From Norana najaformis (taxonomy: Eukaryota; Annelida; Clitellata; Crassiclitellata; Hormogastridae): a stretch of DNA of 64,000 bases. The number at the start of each line of letters is the position of its first letter. The stretch's first letter is position 1. Shown piece after piece: positions 1 to 13,417 of the stretch. Location: assembly GCA_964023275.1 (NCBI GenBank), contig OZ029928.1, positions 14,922,802 to 14,986,801 of the forward strand. The letters run 5' to 3'. Position numbers and translations under genes: made by a program. Below the pieces are notes generated by a model. It was not told the origin of the DNA. It ran no database searches and saw only the letters and a program-made list of their open reading frames with translations.

Positions 1-587
1 TATATATATATATTCATATTATGTAAGTATATATATATATATATATATACGTATGTCATGCAGTTGTATCATTGCAATTTCCTGAACATCTGAGAGATCA
101 CAGGTTGATGTGATGAATTTATGGCTAGTACAGAATGATTGACCGATGTAATTCAGCTGCTGAATCCGGAGATAAAAGGCAAGCGGGGGGGGGGGGGGGA
201 TCGTTAGACTGACAGGTGACAGGATAAAGTACGGCTGCTGAGCAGGGTGGCGCCGACCTCTGTACCTGCGGCCTCCCTTCTCCTTTTGTCGCCCTTGCCC
301 CAGGGTTTGAACCGGGTGAACTGGCGGACCACCACCCTCTACAAGGGCAATCAAAGAGTGAAGGAATTGGAAACGTGTCGAGAAAAGCCCTGAATATTTA
401 ATGACTGGTGGTGCCAGTGTAGAGGTCAATGCAGTGACCCGAGAGGTTGCCAGAGGTCATGTCTGGCCTGCATTTCCGTTGACGTTAGATGGGGTTGAAT
501 CATTCGCATTGAATGACCCACCCCATTTGATAAGAGGTAATCTTCTAAGGTGATGCAATCGACTGGTTATTTATTTACGTTTGAGTG

Positions 588-935
588 TAATCGTAATCGT
601 AAACTCAAGATTTCTATAGCGCCCAACGAAAGCTAAGTAGCGGAAACCATCTTATTCAAAGGCGCTCAGTCAATACAAAATCGACAGGCAGGAAGGATTC
701 GGTTCCAGGTCAAGATCCAAGAGTCAGGTTGGTGGGCAGTCAGACGGCTATGGTGGATGGTGTTTGGAATTGGATCTGCAGGACAGATTAGGGGAAGAAG
801 ATGAATCAGGATAGGATCTGCGAAAGAGGAGTGTTTTCAGTTTTGAGTGAAAGACCTGCGTAGAGATTGTAAGGGGTTGCTAAGTGGTGGTGAGTACGTA
901 TGATGGATCAGATAATTGTCGTAGTTCTGGTGGGA
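588..935 (-). mobile_element. LINE 3' end, family with ATTACG tail (near full repeat)
   Basis: Read on the reverse strand, it goes from a C-terminal-like HSKLKT segment through a conserved UTR (gactgagcgcctgtgaata-like, then ggcgctatagaaatct) into tandem ATTACG. About ten other copies lie in the window. Confidence 0.65.
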
Positions 936-952
936 ATGTGGAGCTGCAGTGG

Positions 953-1172
953 CTATAATAATAATAAGACAATTTATATAGCGCCGTAGCAGAGCCGAGG
1001 CCGAAGAAAAGGGCGCTGTACATGGGTTAAAAACAAAAATCAACTACAGTCTTATATAAGATATCCTAAAAGATGTGTCTTGAGTCGTGACTTGAATGTG
1101 TCCAGGGATGGGGCATTCGTCACATTCTCAGGAAGACTGTTCCACGCAGTGGGTCCGGCGACAGTGAGCTAT
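953..1172 (-). mobile_element. LINE 3' end, family with TAA tail
   Basis: Reverse strand encodes LTVAGPTAWNSLPENVTNAP then FKSRLKTHLL, the usual C-terminus of CR1/Jockey-like reverse transcriptases. A short UTR with ggcgctatataaattg and a (TTA)n tail follow. Confidence 0.75.
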
Positions 1173-1196
1173 GGAGCGACTTCCAAATTTTAAGGA

Positions 1197-1270
1197 TGAG
1201 GATGACTTCAAAGTCAAGGATGACTTCAAAGTCAAGGATGACTTCAAAGTCAGGGATGACTTCAGATGAT
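1197..1270. repeat. 18-bp tandem repeat
   Basis: Four copies of aaggatgacttcaaagtc. Confidence 0.85.
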
Positions 1271-1649
1271 GAGAGGATGGAGAAGTGTTATTTTATTTGG
1301 CTTAATTTGCTTCATACAGTGCAACATTTGAAAGTCTGAATAGGACGTAAGATAACATAACGGGTTTTAAGTGGCTTAGAATAAGACACATTGTGTGCAA
1401 GAAGTTGTTGATCTTGGTTGGCTGTTGATCTTGACTGAGCGAAGTGCACAGTAAACACTTGTGTTCCTTTGTGACGTGTTTCCTTGAAACTGGCACAAAA
1501 GGATCAAGTGGTTATGGTGATGACGATGGTTATGATTAAACTGACAGATGATTTGATGGTTGTGATGAGATTACGATGAAAGTGATTGCGATGAAGACCC
1601 TGGTGATGATTGTGATAGTTATGGCTGTGATGATTTGATGATTTTTGAC

Positions 1650-1653
1650 GATG

Positions 1654-1686
<33 letters not shown>

Positions 1687-1709
1687 TGATTTGATGATTC
1701 TTGATGATG

Positions 1710-1750
<41 letters not shown>

Positions 1751-1800
1751 CTTGATGATGTTTTGATGATGATGATTCTTGATGATGTTTTGATGATGGT
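1650..1800. repeat. GAT-rich microsatellite
   Basis: (GAT)n runs with ttgatgatgtttt interruptions. The ORFs across it are low-complexity only. Confidence 0.9.
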
Positions 1801-2747
1801 GATGATTGATGACTTTACACGCATGTTAATATTATTCAACCATCTGTAAAGCAATTCTATGAGATGCTTAAAAGGCAGCAAATGAAATGTCTTCGTGCAA
1901 ACTAACATTTTGATGATGACGATGATGATGATAATCGTGCCTATGATTATGATCATTGCAACTACTCCTTTATGTTGGCATACGTTCGTATGGCAAACAG
2001 AAGACGCAAACGTTCAGCGTTTAGTGAACGCCCTTTAAATATGCTTTACGACTCGGCTCTGTTTTCTCATTACCCGGTTCTGAGTTATGAAGTTAGACAA
2101 CGATAACACAGCTTCTGTTAATTAACCATAACCACTGGCAATAATTACAGCTGTGTTTCATATGCAACGTTTGTAGTCTGCTATACATTTTTTGCATCGT
2201 TTCTAAGTTAATTAAACTTCGTGGGAAGCAGAAAAAACACGCAGTTTGCTTATCTCTTTATTAATTTAATAGTTTTATATGTATATTCGCTTTATATTTA
2301 TCTAAGATTATTTGAATATTGATTATATATATAAGTACATATATATGTATAATAAAATTATTCACGTGACTTCAGATATGCATGTAATTACATTAAACAT
2401 TTGATGTCTGTATCTTATATATATCTTTATACATATATCTTATATATTTATATCATATATATGCAACTTATATATGAGATACACTGATGTCAAATGTTTA
2501 CGTAGTTAAATGCAGAGCTGAAGTCATGTATATATGTTTACAGTTAATTTTGTAGCTTTTAATATATATATTTGCTTATATATTTATTTCAGATAATTGG
2601 TTTAATGCATGTGTCTGTATAAGACACACAAATTTTAATGTATGTGAATTATGTATGTGAAATATGTGTTTTTCTGTGATGTGGATGTGTTTTTATATTT
2701 TAACAGCAGTTAATTTAATTAGTAACAGAACTGTGTTTTATTTATTA

Positions 2748-2850
2748 TTTAATAATAATAATAAGACAATTAATATAGTGCCGTAAAACGGCCAAAAAGG
2801 GTGCAGTACATGAGTTAGAAAATCAACCACAGTCATATGAAGTTTTAAAA
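2748..2850 (-). mobile_element. LINE 3' UTR fragment, TAA-tail family
   Basis: Matches the 953-1172 copy around the gcgccgtagcac-like segment and the (TAA)n start. Confidence 0.6.
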
Positions 2851-2929
2851 TGGTTACTTGATTTATTAGTATTTTTATTAGTAGAATTTATGAGTAGTTT
2901 GTTATCGTTCGACGGTTCGTTATAGTATC

Positions 2930-3829
2930 TTATGATTGGTGATGTTTCTTTCAGTCTATGAGCTCGTTCACTGCGCATGCGAATTTTCGGGCCGGGCGCC
3001 AGTAGACCACATAACCTTCGGCGAATTCTGCCTCCTTATCACCGAACTACAGCACCAGTATCGAATCAAGTAAGCGAGTCTGCGTTCCCGAATCAGTTCC
3101 TATAAATATCCGCTCAGGCACGGTTAACATTGGGCCGCTGTCGTCATGCGGAACATAAAACACGACAGTGTTAAAAAGCGGAGCAGATATGAAACCGCAA
3201 CGACGTGACCCTGATTGTAGTCGGTCGTGGGTTGAATAATAATAATCGTTTGCCCGCATTTTGAGTTGGTGATCGTTGAAAACACTTCGCTGGGCCTTAA
3301 GGCGTTGTTAGTGTTGCAACAAATATTTTTACAAGATTAAATCGTGTCTGGTGCAAATCTGAATAAGGAAGGGCATGATTTATCGGGGCAGATATGAACC
3401 GCAACGATGGGTCACGTGATGGTGCGTAAACAGTCGGTTCTAGGCTGCTGCTATGACTTCCTGTGCATTTTCGAGCAAGATTTATGCCGTTAACTCTTGT
3501 AGTTTATTTATATTGGTGAGCACCTCATGAAAGAGTAATTCTTTCGAATGATAAGTGTGGGTCATTTGTTTCGTAAGCCCGTTGCTCAGTTGCGTGGAAT
3601 GCACAGGAGGATTTACAGTTCATTTATTTTTAATGTATGTATTACTGTTAAGCTAATATACAGGGTGACAGTCGATGGCTTTTAAAATGAAAGCCAGAAG
3701 TGATCAGTGGCAAGGCAGGAAGTCCATGGCTTGTGTGCAAGGTGGGTAAGGACCTAGAAAGATAGATAAGGACCTAAAATGTAGGTAAGGATCTAAATAA
3801 TGTAAACGGATTTTTAATAATTCTTTCAG
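2930..3829 (+). promoter_or_regulatory. Candidate upstream/promoter region of gene A
   Basis: Between about 2960 and 3240 the sequence is richer in CpG (for example gggccgggcgccag near 2990) than the surrounding AT-rich DNA, and no repeat family was recognised there. An untranslated first exon could lie here, but no TATA box or clear initiator was identified. Confidence 0.2.
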
Positions 3830-3915
3830 TTCCTCGGGTCCTCATCCACGATCGCAAATGAAGAGTAAGAACGCCCAGACGCTCGAGTGCCATCGGCTGA
3901 AACGACGGTTCTCTG
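3830..3915 (+). CDS. Gene A exon 1 (5' UTR plus start)
   Basis: The exon follows a cag acceptor ending at 3829 and has donor gtaaga. ATG at 3858 gives a basic leader of 19 codons (MKSKNAQTLECHRLKRRFS) and ends in phase 1, which matches the next exon. The frame is also open from 3830 to the ATG, so an earlier start in an unseen exon is possible. This is the least certain exon of the gene because it lies 6.7 kb from the next one. Confidence 0.5.
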
Positions 3916-6900
3916 GTAAGAATTTTCCTTCCCACATTCACCTTTTAAGATATAATTTTTTTAAATGCGTAAAAAGTTTGAAAGTGTAACGCATTGTTTT
4001 TGAGCGTTTGAATTGTCACACGTTGCTATTGCACTGACACAGCTGCCAAATGTACTGTCACCTGTCTATCGTATACTACAGTTGCAGTTGAGTGAATCGT
4101 GTGTAAAGCATTACTGTAACTGTAACTACTATTGTCTGGTAATTGTTGTAATCATGATCATAAATTTGAAATTTCTAAGGCGCCACTTAAAAGCTAAGCA
4201 CAGGGCACCAGCTTTTTCATGAGCACTGTGTCAAGTCCCTGGCATTGTCCAAAGATGTCATGTCAAGCGTGTCATTCTGTATGTCTGCCTTTGTGTAGTT
4301 GAGTGTCATTCTGTATGTCTGCCTTTGTGGTTTGAGTGTCATTCTGTATGTCTGCCTTTGTGGTTTTAGTGTCATTCTGTATGTCTGCCTTTGTGGTAGA
4401 GTGTCATTCTCTTCCTGTGTTTGTTTGCTTTGTTATGTATTTGTTACAACTTTGTATTTGTAACCTACTGACTTAATCGTGGGTGCCTCCTACAGCCAAG
4501 CGTGTTGGTAGTTTGAGTCAGTATATCCTGATTGCAGTCATATGTTTTGTATACGGCAACTGTCCCTTGACAAATGCTAGATGCATTTTGACCAAAAGCT
4601 GATCATATGATGTGAATGTTGATGGGAATTTATCCATTAAAACGCGTTGCAAAATAAAACTGTTAGCTTTACGTTATGACATAAAAGTACAGAATAAGGG
4701 CTTTAGCAGTTACGTGAAACTAAAAATATGTGTACTGGGCAAACGTGCAACATGTGGCTACCATCTGGTAGATTTAGCAGAGGGTATTTGTCATATCCCG
4801 AATAGGAACTTGGAACCTGAGATGGCCTAGTATTCATCACGAGAATCCAGTTGTGTTTAGTTTCATTTACAACCCAGGCGGCAGTTAAGTCGTAAAACTT
4901 TTGAAAGACACTGAGGTTTTCTGTTATCTAAAGGCAGTGGGGATATAACAGCAGGATATAACAGCGTGCTTGTTGTTCCGGGATCCATCGGATAGAAACC
5001 ATGAATACATTTTAAATCTTTTAGTAGGAGCAGAATTGCTGAAGTTGATTTCTTGGTTAGGCTCTGTTGGATAATACAATGAAACAAAGAGATGTTTATT
5101 GGTGTAAGTATATTGCATATCAGCTTATCATATGAATATATCATATTTATCATTATGCATTACTGAATATTTAGTGTCATATATACTGGGATATATATAT
5201 AAACTATAATAAATAAAATAAATAATAAATAAAATAAACTATATATGTACACTGTGTCCGGAAAAATTCCAAGGCTCTAAAATATGAATGAAAAAACTAT
5301 AGTAGATAATAATCAATTTAAAAATTTAAAAACCTTTTTGATCCGTACATAATTACCAACAAAATTCTTTGCAATTTATTAACGGCCCCCGTTTAAAATT
5401 ACGTCACAGTGACGTATTTGAATTTTATATTTTGTAAAGAAAGTTGCTTGAAAAATGGCGTTCAGCGAGGAAGACAGTTAGTCAGTGGCGTGTACGTCTC
5501 GAAGCTTGCGTTGAAGCCAATGGCGGACATTTTGAACATAAATTATAGTTCAATAATATTTCAGGATTAAACTGTTTTTGGAATTTTAAAAATCGATTAA
5601 TGTTTACTAATTATTTTCATATGTACCGTAAAGCCTTGGAATTTTTCCGGACACAGTGTATACATACTGGGACCTCCTTGCTTTTGGGAACCATTCATAG
5701 TTATATATTATGACTAGGTTGTGTTTATAATGAAGTTGTGTTGTGAAGCCAATTAAATTTGGAATCCATGTCGCCAAGTGAGTTTTATCAGAAATCGCAT
5801 TACAGCGATAAAGTTTTATCAGTAGTTTCCTGTGTATCTATATGTGCAAAAATGTGTTATTTTATGTAATGGTTATGTTTTGTGTGTAGGGATAAAATTC
5901 CCATTTAATGGGCATTTCTTGGGTACTGGCTGCAAAAGGGTTGGTTGCCCCAAGGAAAGTTGGTGGGGCGCTGTGCTGTAGCAGTGTTTTATGGCCGGAT
6001 ACCCTTCCTGTCGACTGTCATATACGGTTCCTAGAGCAGATGGCGCTTCATGCAGATGCCCCTTCCTTGGCATTACCCTTTTTAAACCAGGACTCTGGGT
6101 TATTCTTAGATCGGTGTAACTGTTTTTGGAAACGAAGTAAAAGTTTTAAATCAATTAGATATGCTGTGTTTATATATAGATCAGTGTAACTGTTTTTGGA
6201 AACAGAAGTAAAAGTTTTAAATCAATTAGAAATATGTATATATATATATATAAATATATATATATATATCTGTAATAGTATCTTTAATAGTACATATATC
6301 CTGTAGTTGACATTTCTTGAATATATGTTTGTATATATATATATAATATATATATATAATATATATATTATTTATAGTTGTTTATGGTTAATAAGTTTGG
6401 TAAGGAAGACACCGGTCTTTGTATATTAGAAAAGTTTTTAATTTATGTAAGTTTCTATATGTATGCATATTAATTATCTTGGTGGGTGTATGGGGTTGTA
6501 TCAGGCCGGTCAAATTGGGGTCTGGAAAAGGGCGAGGTTCCATCTATCCGTCCACACGCGCACCCTTCGGCTTCCTTGGTCATGGGGCGTTGTTGATTTG
6601 TTGATTGATTTGTTGGTTGACTGGGTGGTTGCTGTATGCTTGGCCAAACTTCCCGGCGCCCGTCTCGTTTAGGCCAATTTTATGTCAAGTAGCGCTTTGA
6701 ATGGCTGTTGTCGCTGAGTGATTCGCTTAAGCGCTGACATCTTGTTTAGTTCAGTTGTGTGACGAATAGTAGAAATCGACGGCACGGTCGCTGACTACGT
6801 TGCTTAAGCGATGGGTCGCAAATGTGTCGGATCATATTCTGTGTAAGCTAAATTGATTAAAGATAGGTTGTTGATTGATTGGTTTAGATCATTTGTTTCA

Positions 6901-9900
6901 GTTTCAAGTGAGATTTGAGTCGCGTTGGGTTAGGGCTGCTTGTGTAATGATTTAAGGGTACTTTTTGTCTAATGATTTCCTAGTCGTTAACGTGCTAGCC
7001 TGCCAATCCAGGTGTCGGACTTTGCAAGATTTCTCGTAATCTCGAGAATTTTTAAAGCGCAACTTTAAAGATAGTGCAAGGCGCCTGCTTATTCACGAGC
7101 GCTGCGTCAAGTCAGAGGGGTTTGCAGAAAGATGCCACGCGAAGGACAATGTCCGGTTAACAGAAGACTAGAGAAGGGGATGGAGAAGTTGTTACGGTGG
7201 GTTGTGTTTAGGATGAGAGAAATGGAAAGATTTCTAATCCACTAACGCCTCCTAGCGCACTCAGCTACAAAAATAAGTGCATTAACTACAGTGTTGATGG
7301 GGAGAACCAGATGGCCAGGGTGAGAAACAGCCACCAGACCTCATACGCCTAGAATAAGAAAATATCACGAATGTGTCATGCCATTGGCTGATCCTCCTGT
7401 TTAGGTCAGAGGTCTTCTCGTCCTCTTCTAATCAAGATATGTTTATGTGCCATTCTGTCTGTCTTTCTTTCTGCTTGAGTGTCATTCTGTGTGTCTGCCT
7501 TTGTGGCTGTGCATCTTCCTTTATTTTTTCCAGTGTTATGTATTTTATTGTTTGTGTGTTTGTCCGCATCTATGGTTCCTCGTTCAGCCGATGGACATAT
7601 GGAGTGTTAACAAATGCATCACTTACTTACTTACTTGCTTACTTAATAGTAATATCAACTGATTGCTATTGTAACTTTTTTCATGATACACTCTATTATT
7701 CATGAACATTTTTTTTTTCACCAAGATTACAAATTTATACATGAGTATATTAGTGTGATCTATAACTATATATTTTGTGTAGATCTTGCTTTTTGCTGAT
7801 TACTTACTTACTTACTTACTTACTTACTAAATATGGCTAAATGACCATCAGGTGCATCTCTTTTCAGCAAGCGCTTGTAGACCTCATTATTCTATCTTGA
7901 AGTGATGCTATATAAATTTCCAGTTACAATTACAGTTACATTACAGTATAAGTAAGTATGTGCGTAAGTATGTGTTCTCTTTTTTATTTTCTCATGACTT
8001 TGTTATTTTTGGACGAGCCACCTACTGATTCTGTTGATGCTTTTGACACTTTCAGGCCGTGCTGCTCGCTTCCAAGGTACACACTGTGTTCGATTGTGCG
8101 CTGTTTTTATATTAATATAATGTATTCTGCATGCAGGCTTGAAGGAATGTTGCATTACTATGGCTGCCTTTTCAAGTAAATTAAATTTGTCATCAATTGT
8201 TGCTTCTGTTGAACTTTAGACCTAGTTGTTTCATTGTTTGCATGAAATTGTGTGTAGATAGAGGCTTCGAGAATGTTATGCAGATTTTTGCTGAGTCTGT
8301 TTCTGCTGTTCTTTTTGTTTGGGCCGTTAAATATTTTTTACTTGGTGTAAAGTTAGGATCACTAAAACAGGCTATATTCATGATATGATTTTATAATTAG
8401 TATCAGATAATATTTTATGATTATTATTTTACCAATGGTAGGGTGTTTCTTTGAATGAAATATTAGGCTTCATTAGTATTTTTATTATTATTTTTTAACC
8501 CAAGGTAGGAATGATCCCTGAGTAAGTAAAAAATTAGTTCTGGGGTCTAAAATGACTGATCTCTGAAGAATCAGACCTTGTCCACTGATATAACAATTTT
8601 GGTTATGAGAGCAAATTATGACTAAAGTAATAGACTGTATGACATTTTCTGGTTTATTATATCACAATTATATTACATTGTATGACAGTTATTTTACAGA
8701 CGTGACCAAATATTTGCATGGCGTGCAGTTAGTTGGTTGATGGGTAGAATTGTAAGAAATTATAAAAATATTCTAGAATTTGTATTCTTTATTCTTTAGA
8801 TTATTCTTTAGAAAAGCTTACTCACTGAAACATTCTTTTTTGAAAAAAGTAAAATATTTGACGTTTTATATACTAGTGTCGTTTAAGTTTTGTCGTAAAG
8901 TTGGTGTAAAGATAAAAACGGTTGGGAAAGGATGTTTGTTGAAGTCTTTTTACGTTTGTAGTTCATTGTTTATCTTGAGTAACAATTCTAGGACTTAATC
9001 TGTGAAGAAAACCAAATAATTGATTTCTAAATTTGGAACTAGCTTGCTCCTTTCTGAGTAATGCATTCATTACCTTGCAAGCAGATATATGGATGTCTTT
9101 TATATGTGTGGCAGGCAGTCACGCAGGCAGGCTGGCAGATGCATGTGTTGGAATTTATGTAGCTGCTGATTGCTGAGGCATTGGTTGGATTAGAGTTTAA
9201 AAGATGGCTAATGGCACTGTGCATTGCAGAAATGGTGTTAGTCAGTGTAAGTTTCAAAGATCCAAGGGCCCTGATTTGTGTCTTGAGATTTACAAGGACT
9301 AAGAGCTGTTGAAGATTATGCAATCAGCATATGATGCATTCTTGCTGCTGGTCCAATGGCCATCTTTCATTTCGTTTCGGCTTTCGTCATCATATCAGTA
9401 TTATCTATTTGATAAGTGCTTTGTAATTGTCTAGTCATTCTAATTCCATTGGAATTAATGTCTGCTAAGTATAGATATTAGTATTTTGTCCAATTACTTT
9501 AACAGGCCACATAACTGTCTGTATATATTTGCCACAATTAATGGGGGCACTGTATTACCCAGACAATGGCTGTCTATGGGTGTTCTGGCGACCTTAGTCT
9601 CTGATGTTTCCACACATTGCTTTTAAGAGCGTAATTGCATTTCCTTTAATCAAAATCTGCTTAGTGGAGTGACCTTGTGGAATAAAACAGGTCAGTAGCG
9701 GCTGAGCGTTTAAGGGAACAGCGGCAATCAGTTTGATTCAGTTTATTTAAAATCTGGTAGATGTGATTCACTTAGAGAAGTTGCGTTGTGTCCAGACAGA
9801 ACAGTGAAATCAAACACAAAATTTAAACAGCAATGGAAACGGAAAAACAGAAATTAAAAAATAAAAAATTATAAGTTTGACTACTATGTTTTCGTATTGT

Positions 9901-12900
9901 TTTGGGATTTGAAAACTGGTGGCCATTTTGAAAATGGACATTTCTGTACGTGTTTGTTCCAACATTAACAGAAGAACTTGAGAAATGTTATGATCATTTT
10001 TACCATTTCGGGTATAGTAGGAATATTTTCCAAGTGATTTTTGTACTAAAATGTAAGAATTAATTTGTAAAAATGTTTGAAATGTTGCATGTTGTTCTAG
10101 TGTTATGCTTAGTAGCATGAGAGCATGATCATTTATCATTTGCCATCCCTCAGATCTGTAATTTATGCATTATTACAATTTTTTATTTGTAAATGAATAA
10201 ACTGCTGATGGATTCTGTGGAGATATAGCATGAGGCAATAAGAAAAACTTATTTACTTATTTATTTAGGGCATTTTTGGAAATAAATGAATATTTATATG
10301 TGAGGCAATAAGAAAAACTTATTTACTTATTTATTTATTTAGGCCATTTTTGGAAATAAATGAATATTTATATGTGAAGCAGTAAGAAAAACTTATTTAC
10401 TTATTTATTTATTTAGGCCATTTTTGGAAATAAATGAATATTAATATTTCACCTACTGTACCTTGACTTCTGGTTTTGCTGACCTACTTTGCCTCGGCTT
10501 CTCAAACGGATAACAATTTTTTATTTTTTTATTTGAAGCAGCTGTCTGCTGATGCCTTGTACGTTATGATAATGGTGCCATTGAAATTATTATTAGACTA
10601 GATTAGATTAGATTAGATTTTGATTATTCAGTGGTTTTATTTGTTTTTGTTAAAGTGTTTCTTGGTGGTTCTTGTAATCCAACAACATGGCGACATGACA
10701 TAGCCATTCCGTTCTTCAAACAACACGGGATTACCTTCTATAATCCGGTATGTTATGACTCATGAACTAGTTACTAGTTAAAATACTTTTGATAAGATAA
10801 GTTAAAGTGCTGTATAAATTTTTTTAAATGGATGCCTACATAAATACGGGTTTGTGTGATGCCTTTGTTGTTGGTTTTAGGAAAATACACAGAAGCTTTA
10901 GGGAGTTTTATTATTACTACATTTAAACTCTTGAGCTAGAGTAGTATGCAACACGATATCAGCATTATCAGTTTATACATTAGATATCAGTATTATCAGT
11001 TTATGCATTAGATGTCAGCATTGTCAGTTTATGCATTAGATGTCAGCATTGTCAGTTTATGCATTAGATGTCAGCATTGTCAGTTTATGCATTAGATGTC
11101 AGCATTATCAGTTTATGCATTAGATGTCAGCATTGTCAGTTTATGCATTAGATGTCAGCATTGTCAGTTTATGCATTAGATGTCAGCATTGTCAGTTTAT
11201 GCATTAGATGTCAGCATTGTCAGTTTATGCATTAGATGTCAGCATTATCAGTTTATGCATTAGACTTCAGCGTTATAGGAGGTGCAGATTATTATAACGA
11301 AGTTGTGTTGCAGTGATCTCATGTTCTAAAGCCGAGTTAATTTTTCAATAAGTTTCTCCAGCCGTGTTATGCCAGAATCTGTTATCATGAAGGGTCTCAC
11401 GAGCTGACTCTGTTGTAGTTTTTTCTTTCGTGTTCTTTTATTTTTAGACTGATAAGTTTACGATTATTTACTAGTTTGAAATAAACTATAAAAGTTGTTA
11501 CTTCTTTTTGCAGCAAGTTAATAACTGGAGGCCAGAACTGCTAGAGATTGAAGACCAAGCAAAGCAGGTATTGTGGAGAATTCATAAATGATTTGCAAAG
11601 ACAGTCGGCATTTTAAGAACTCATTGCTATATGCGACTTACTGGAGTAAACATTTCTTAATTTTTGCTCTGCAATCACAGCCTGTATCAAAGAACTCATT
11701 GCTATGCCGCATGATCTTCGTACTGGATGGATTTTGTTTTTAATGGTAGCTGATCGCAGGGTTTATGTATTTAATGATCGCTTCACGTAGAGGAGTTTAG
11801 GAGTAGAATTCAACATGGCCATTTCTCAACTGGATATCACTGTGATCCTTTTTATCGTGGTCGTTTGCCTGTACTCGACTTGAAATTTTTAATGGGTGAG
11901 TGTTTGTGAAGCCCATTTAAGATAATACTACTTATCTGAATTCTACACATACCTTGGCTCAGGTTTGATCTGTTGGCTGGAGTGCGGACATGATGATGGC
12001 AATTCAATCACTTAATGACTTTAGTCACTAGATAATCACAGTTTTAGAAATTTATCACCATAAAACAAATTGATAAATTCACAAGAGTGCGGACATGATG
12101 ATGGCAATTCAATCACTTAATGACTTTAGTCACTAGATAATCACAGTTTTAGAAATTTATCACCATAAAACAAATTGATAAATTCACAAGAGTTTCAACA
12201 CACAGACAAAAAACAAAAGACTGTGTGTTTGACCAGTGAACTGAAGGATTCACGTGACGAGCTGCGTCTGTGCTTTTTGTGAAAAGAACTTACTGTAGGT
12301 TTTTTGTGTGGTCCATTAGACGGCGGAGATCTTGTTCTTCGTGGTTGACAACCAGACACGGTCCACTGCCTCCATGGTCGAAGCAGCCTACCTTGCAGGT
12401 ATTCATAAATAAGATTATTAATTATTCTCAGGTGTGCTAAAACTTAATTTGCTTTATTTTTGAAATAGCGTGATTGACAGACAGACAGACAGCATATATA
12501 AGCTGTATTTTAATGAGTTTGAGTGTTTGTGAGGCCCATTAAAGATAATAGGTAAAAGATATTTTAATGAGGTGGTCCTGTTATAAAGCTCGTAGTATGA
12601 GAATTTATGTTAACTTATACTAATCTAATCTAATCTGGGAACTTATATAGCACCACTGTCATCATGCTAAAGGTCACTGATGCATAATGCGTTATGATGG
12701 CATTAAAAAATACTTTGTAAAGCAACCAAGAAATAGCTTGCTACTGATGATGTTTTATTAGCTGTCATCATTACATTTGATTACATTAAACTTCGGAGGA
12801 TTAGTACGTTTAGTTACAGTGATCCATATGGTCTGTCTACAGGGTGTGGAAGACAGTTGATTCTAGTCATTAAAAAATTCGAACCACCTGTCATCATCTA

Positions 12901-13386
12901 TGGCGAAAAACTCACCGACAGGTAAGAACTGATTGTATGTGGCACTGTCCAAGTCAGCATTCGCTTCAGAGCACTGATCTTTTGAAAAAGGCAATCATTT
13001 TTGGTGACGTAATGGTTGTTTCAGTCTGCCGTATTGAAAAGATAACGGGTGGATCTTCTGTTCGGTTTTTAGGCGGCAATGTTTTTGTAACTGACGCTTG
13101 TAATTTGAGATTAATTGCTGGCAGAGACGTCTGTTGTTTGTTTAACGAACCAAGCAATTAACAGATTGGTCTGAAACTGAAACCAAGATTTTAAGGAAAC
13201 TCAGAGCAGGAAGTGATCGAAGCGCGAGTTGAGACATCTGAGCAGAAGATTGTGGGGGACGTTATCAAGTCTCAGTTGCATTTTTTTGTACTGTGTTTAT
13301 GATGTAGACTCTGGTCTTCTTCAATTTCAAACACCACCCACTGTAGCCGTTTGCCTGCCTGCCTGCCTGTCTGCCTGCCTGTCTGG

Positions 13387-13417
<31 letters not shown>

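Noticed and set aside
4863-5153. 96-codon reverse ORF with no repeats
   Set aside because: No recognisable domain, no splice support and ordinary AT-rich composition; probably chance.
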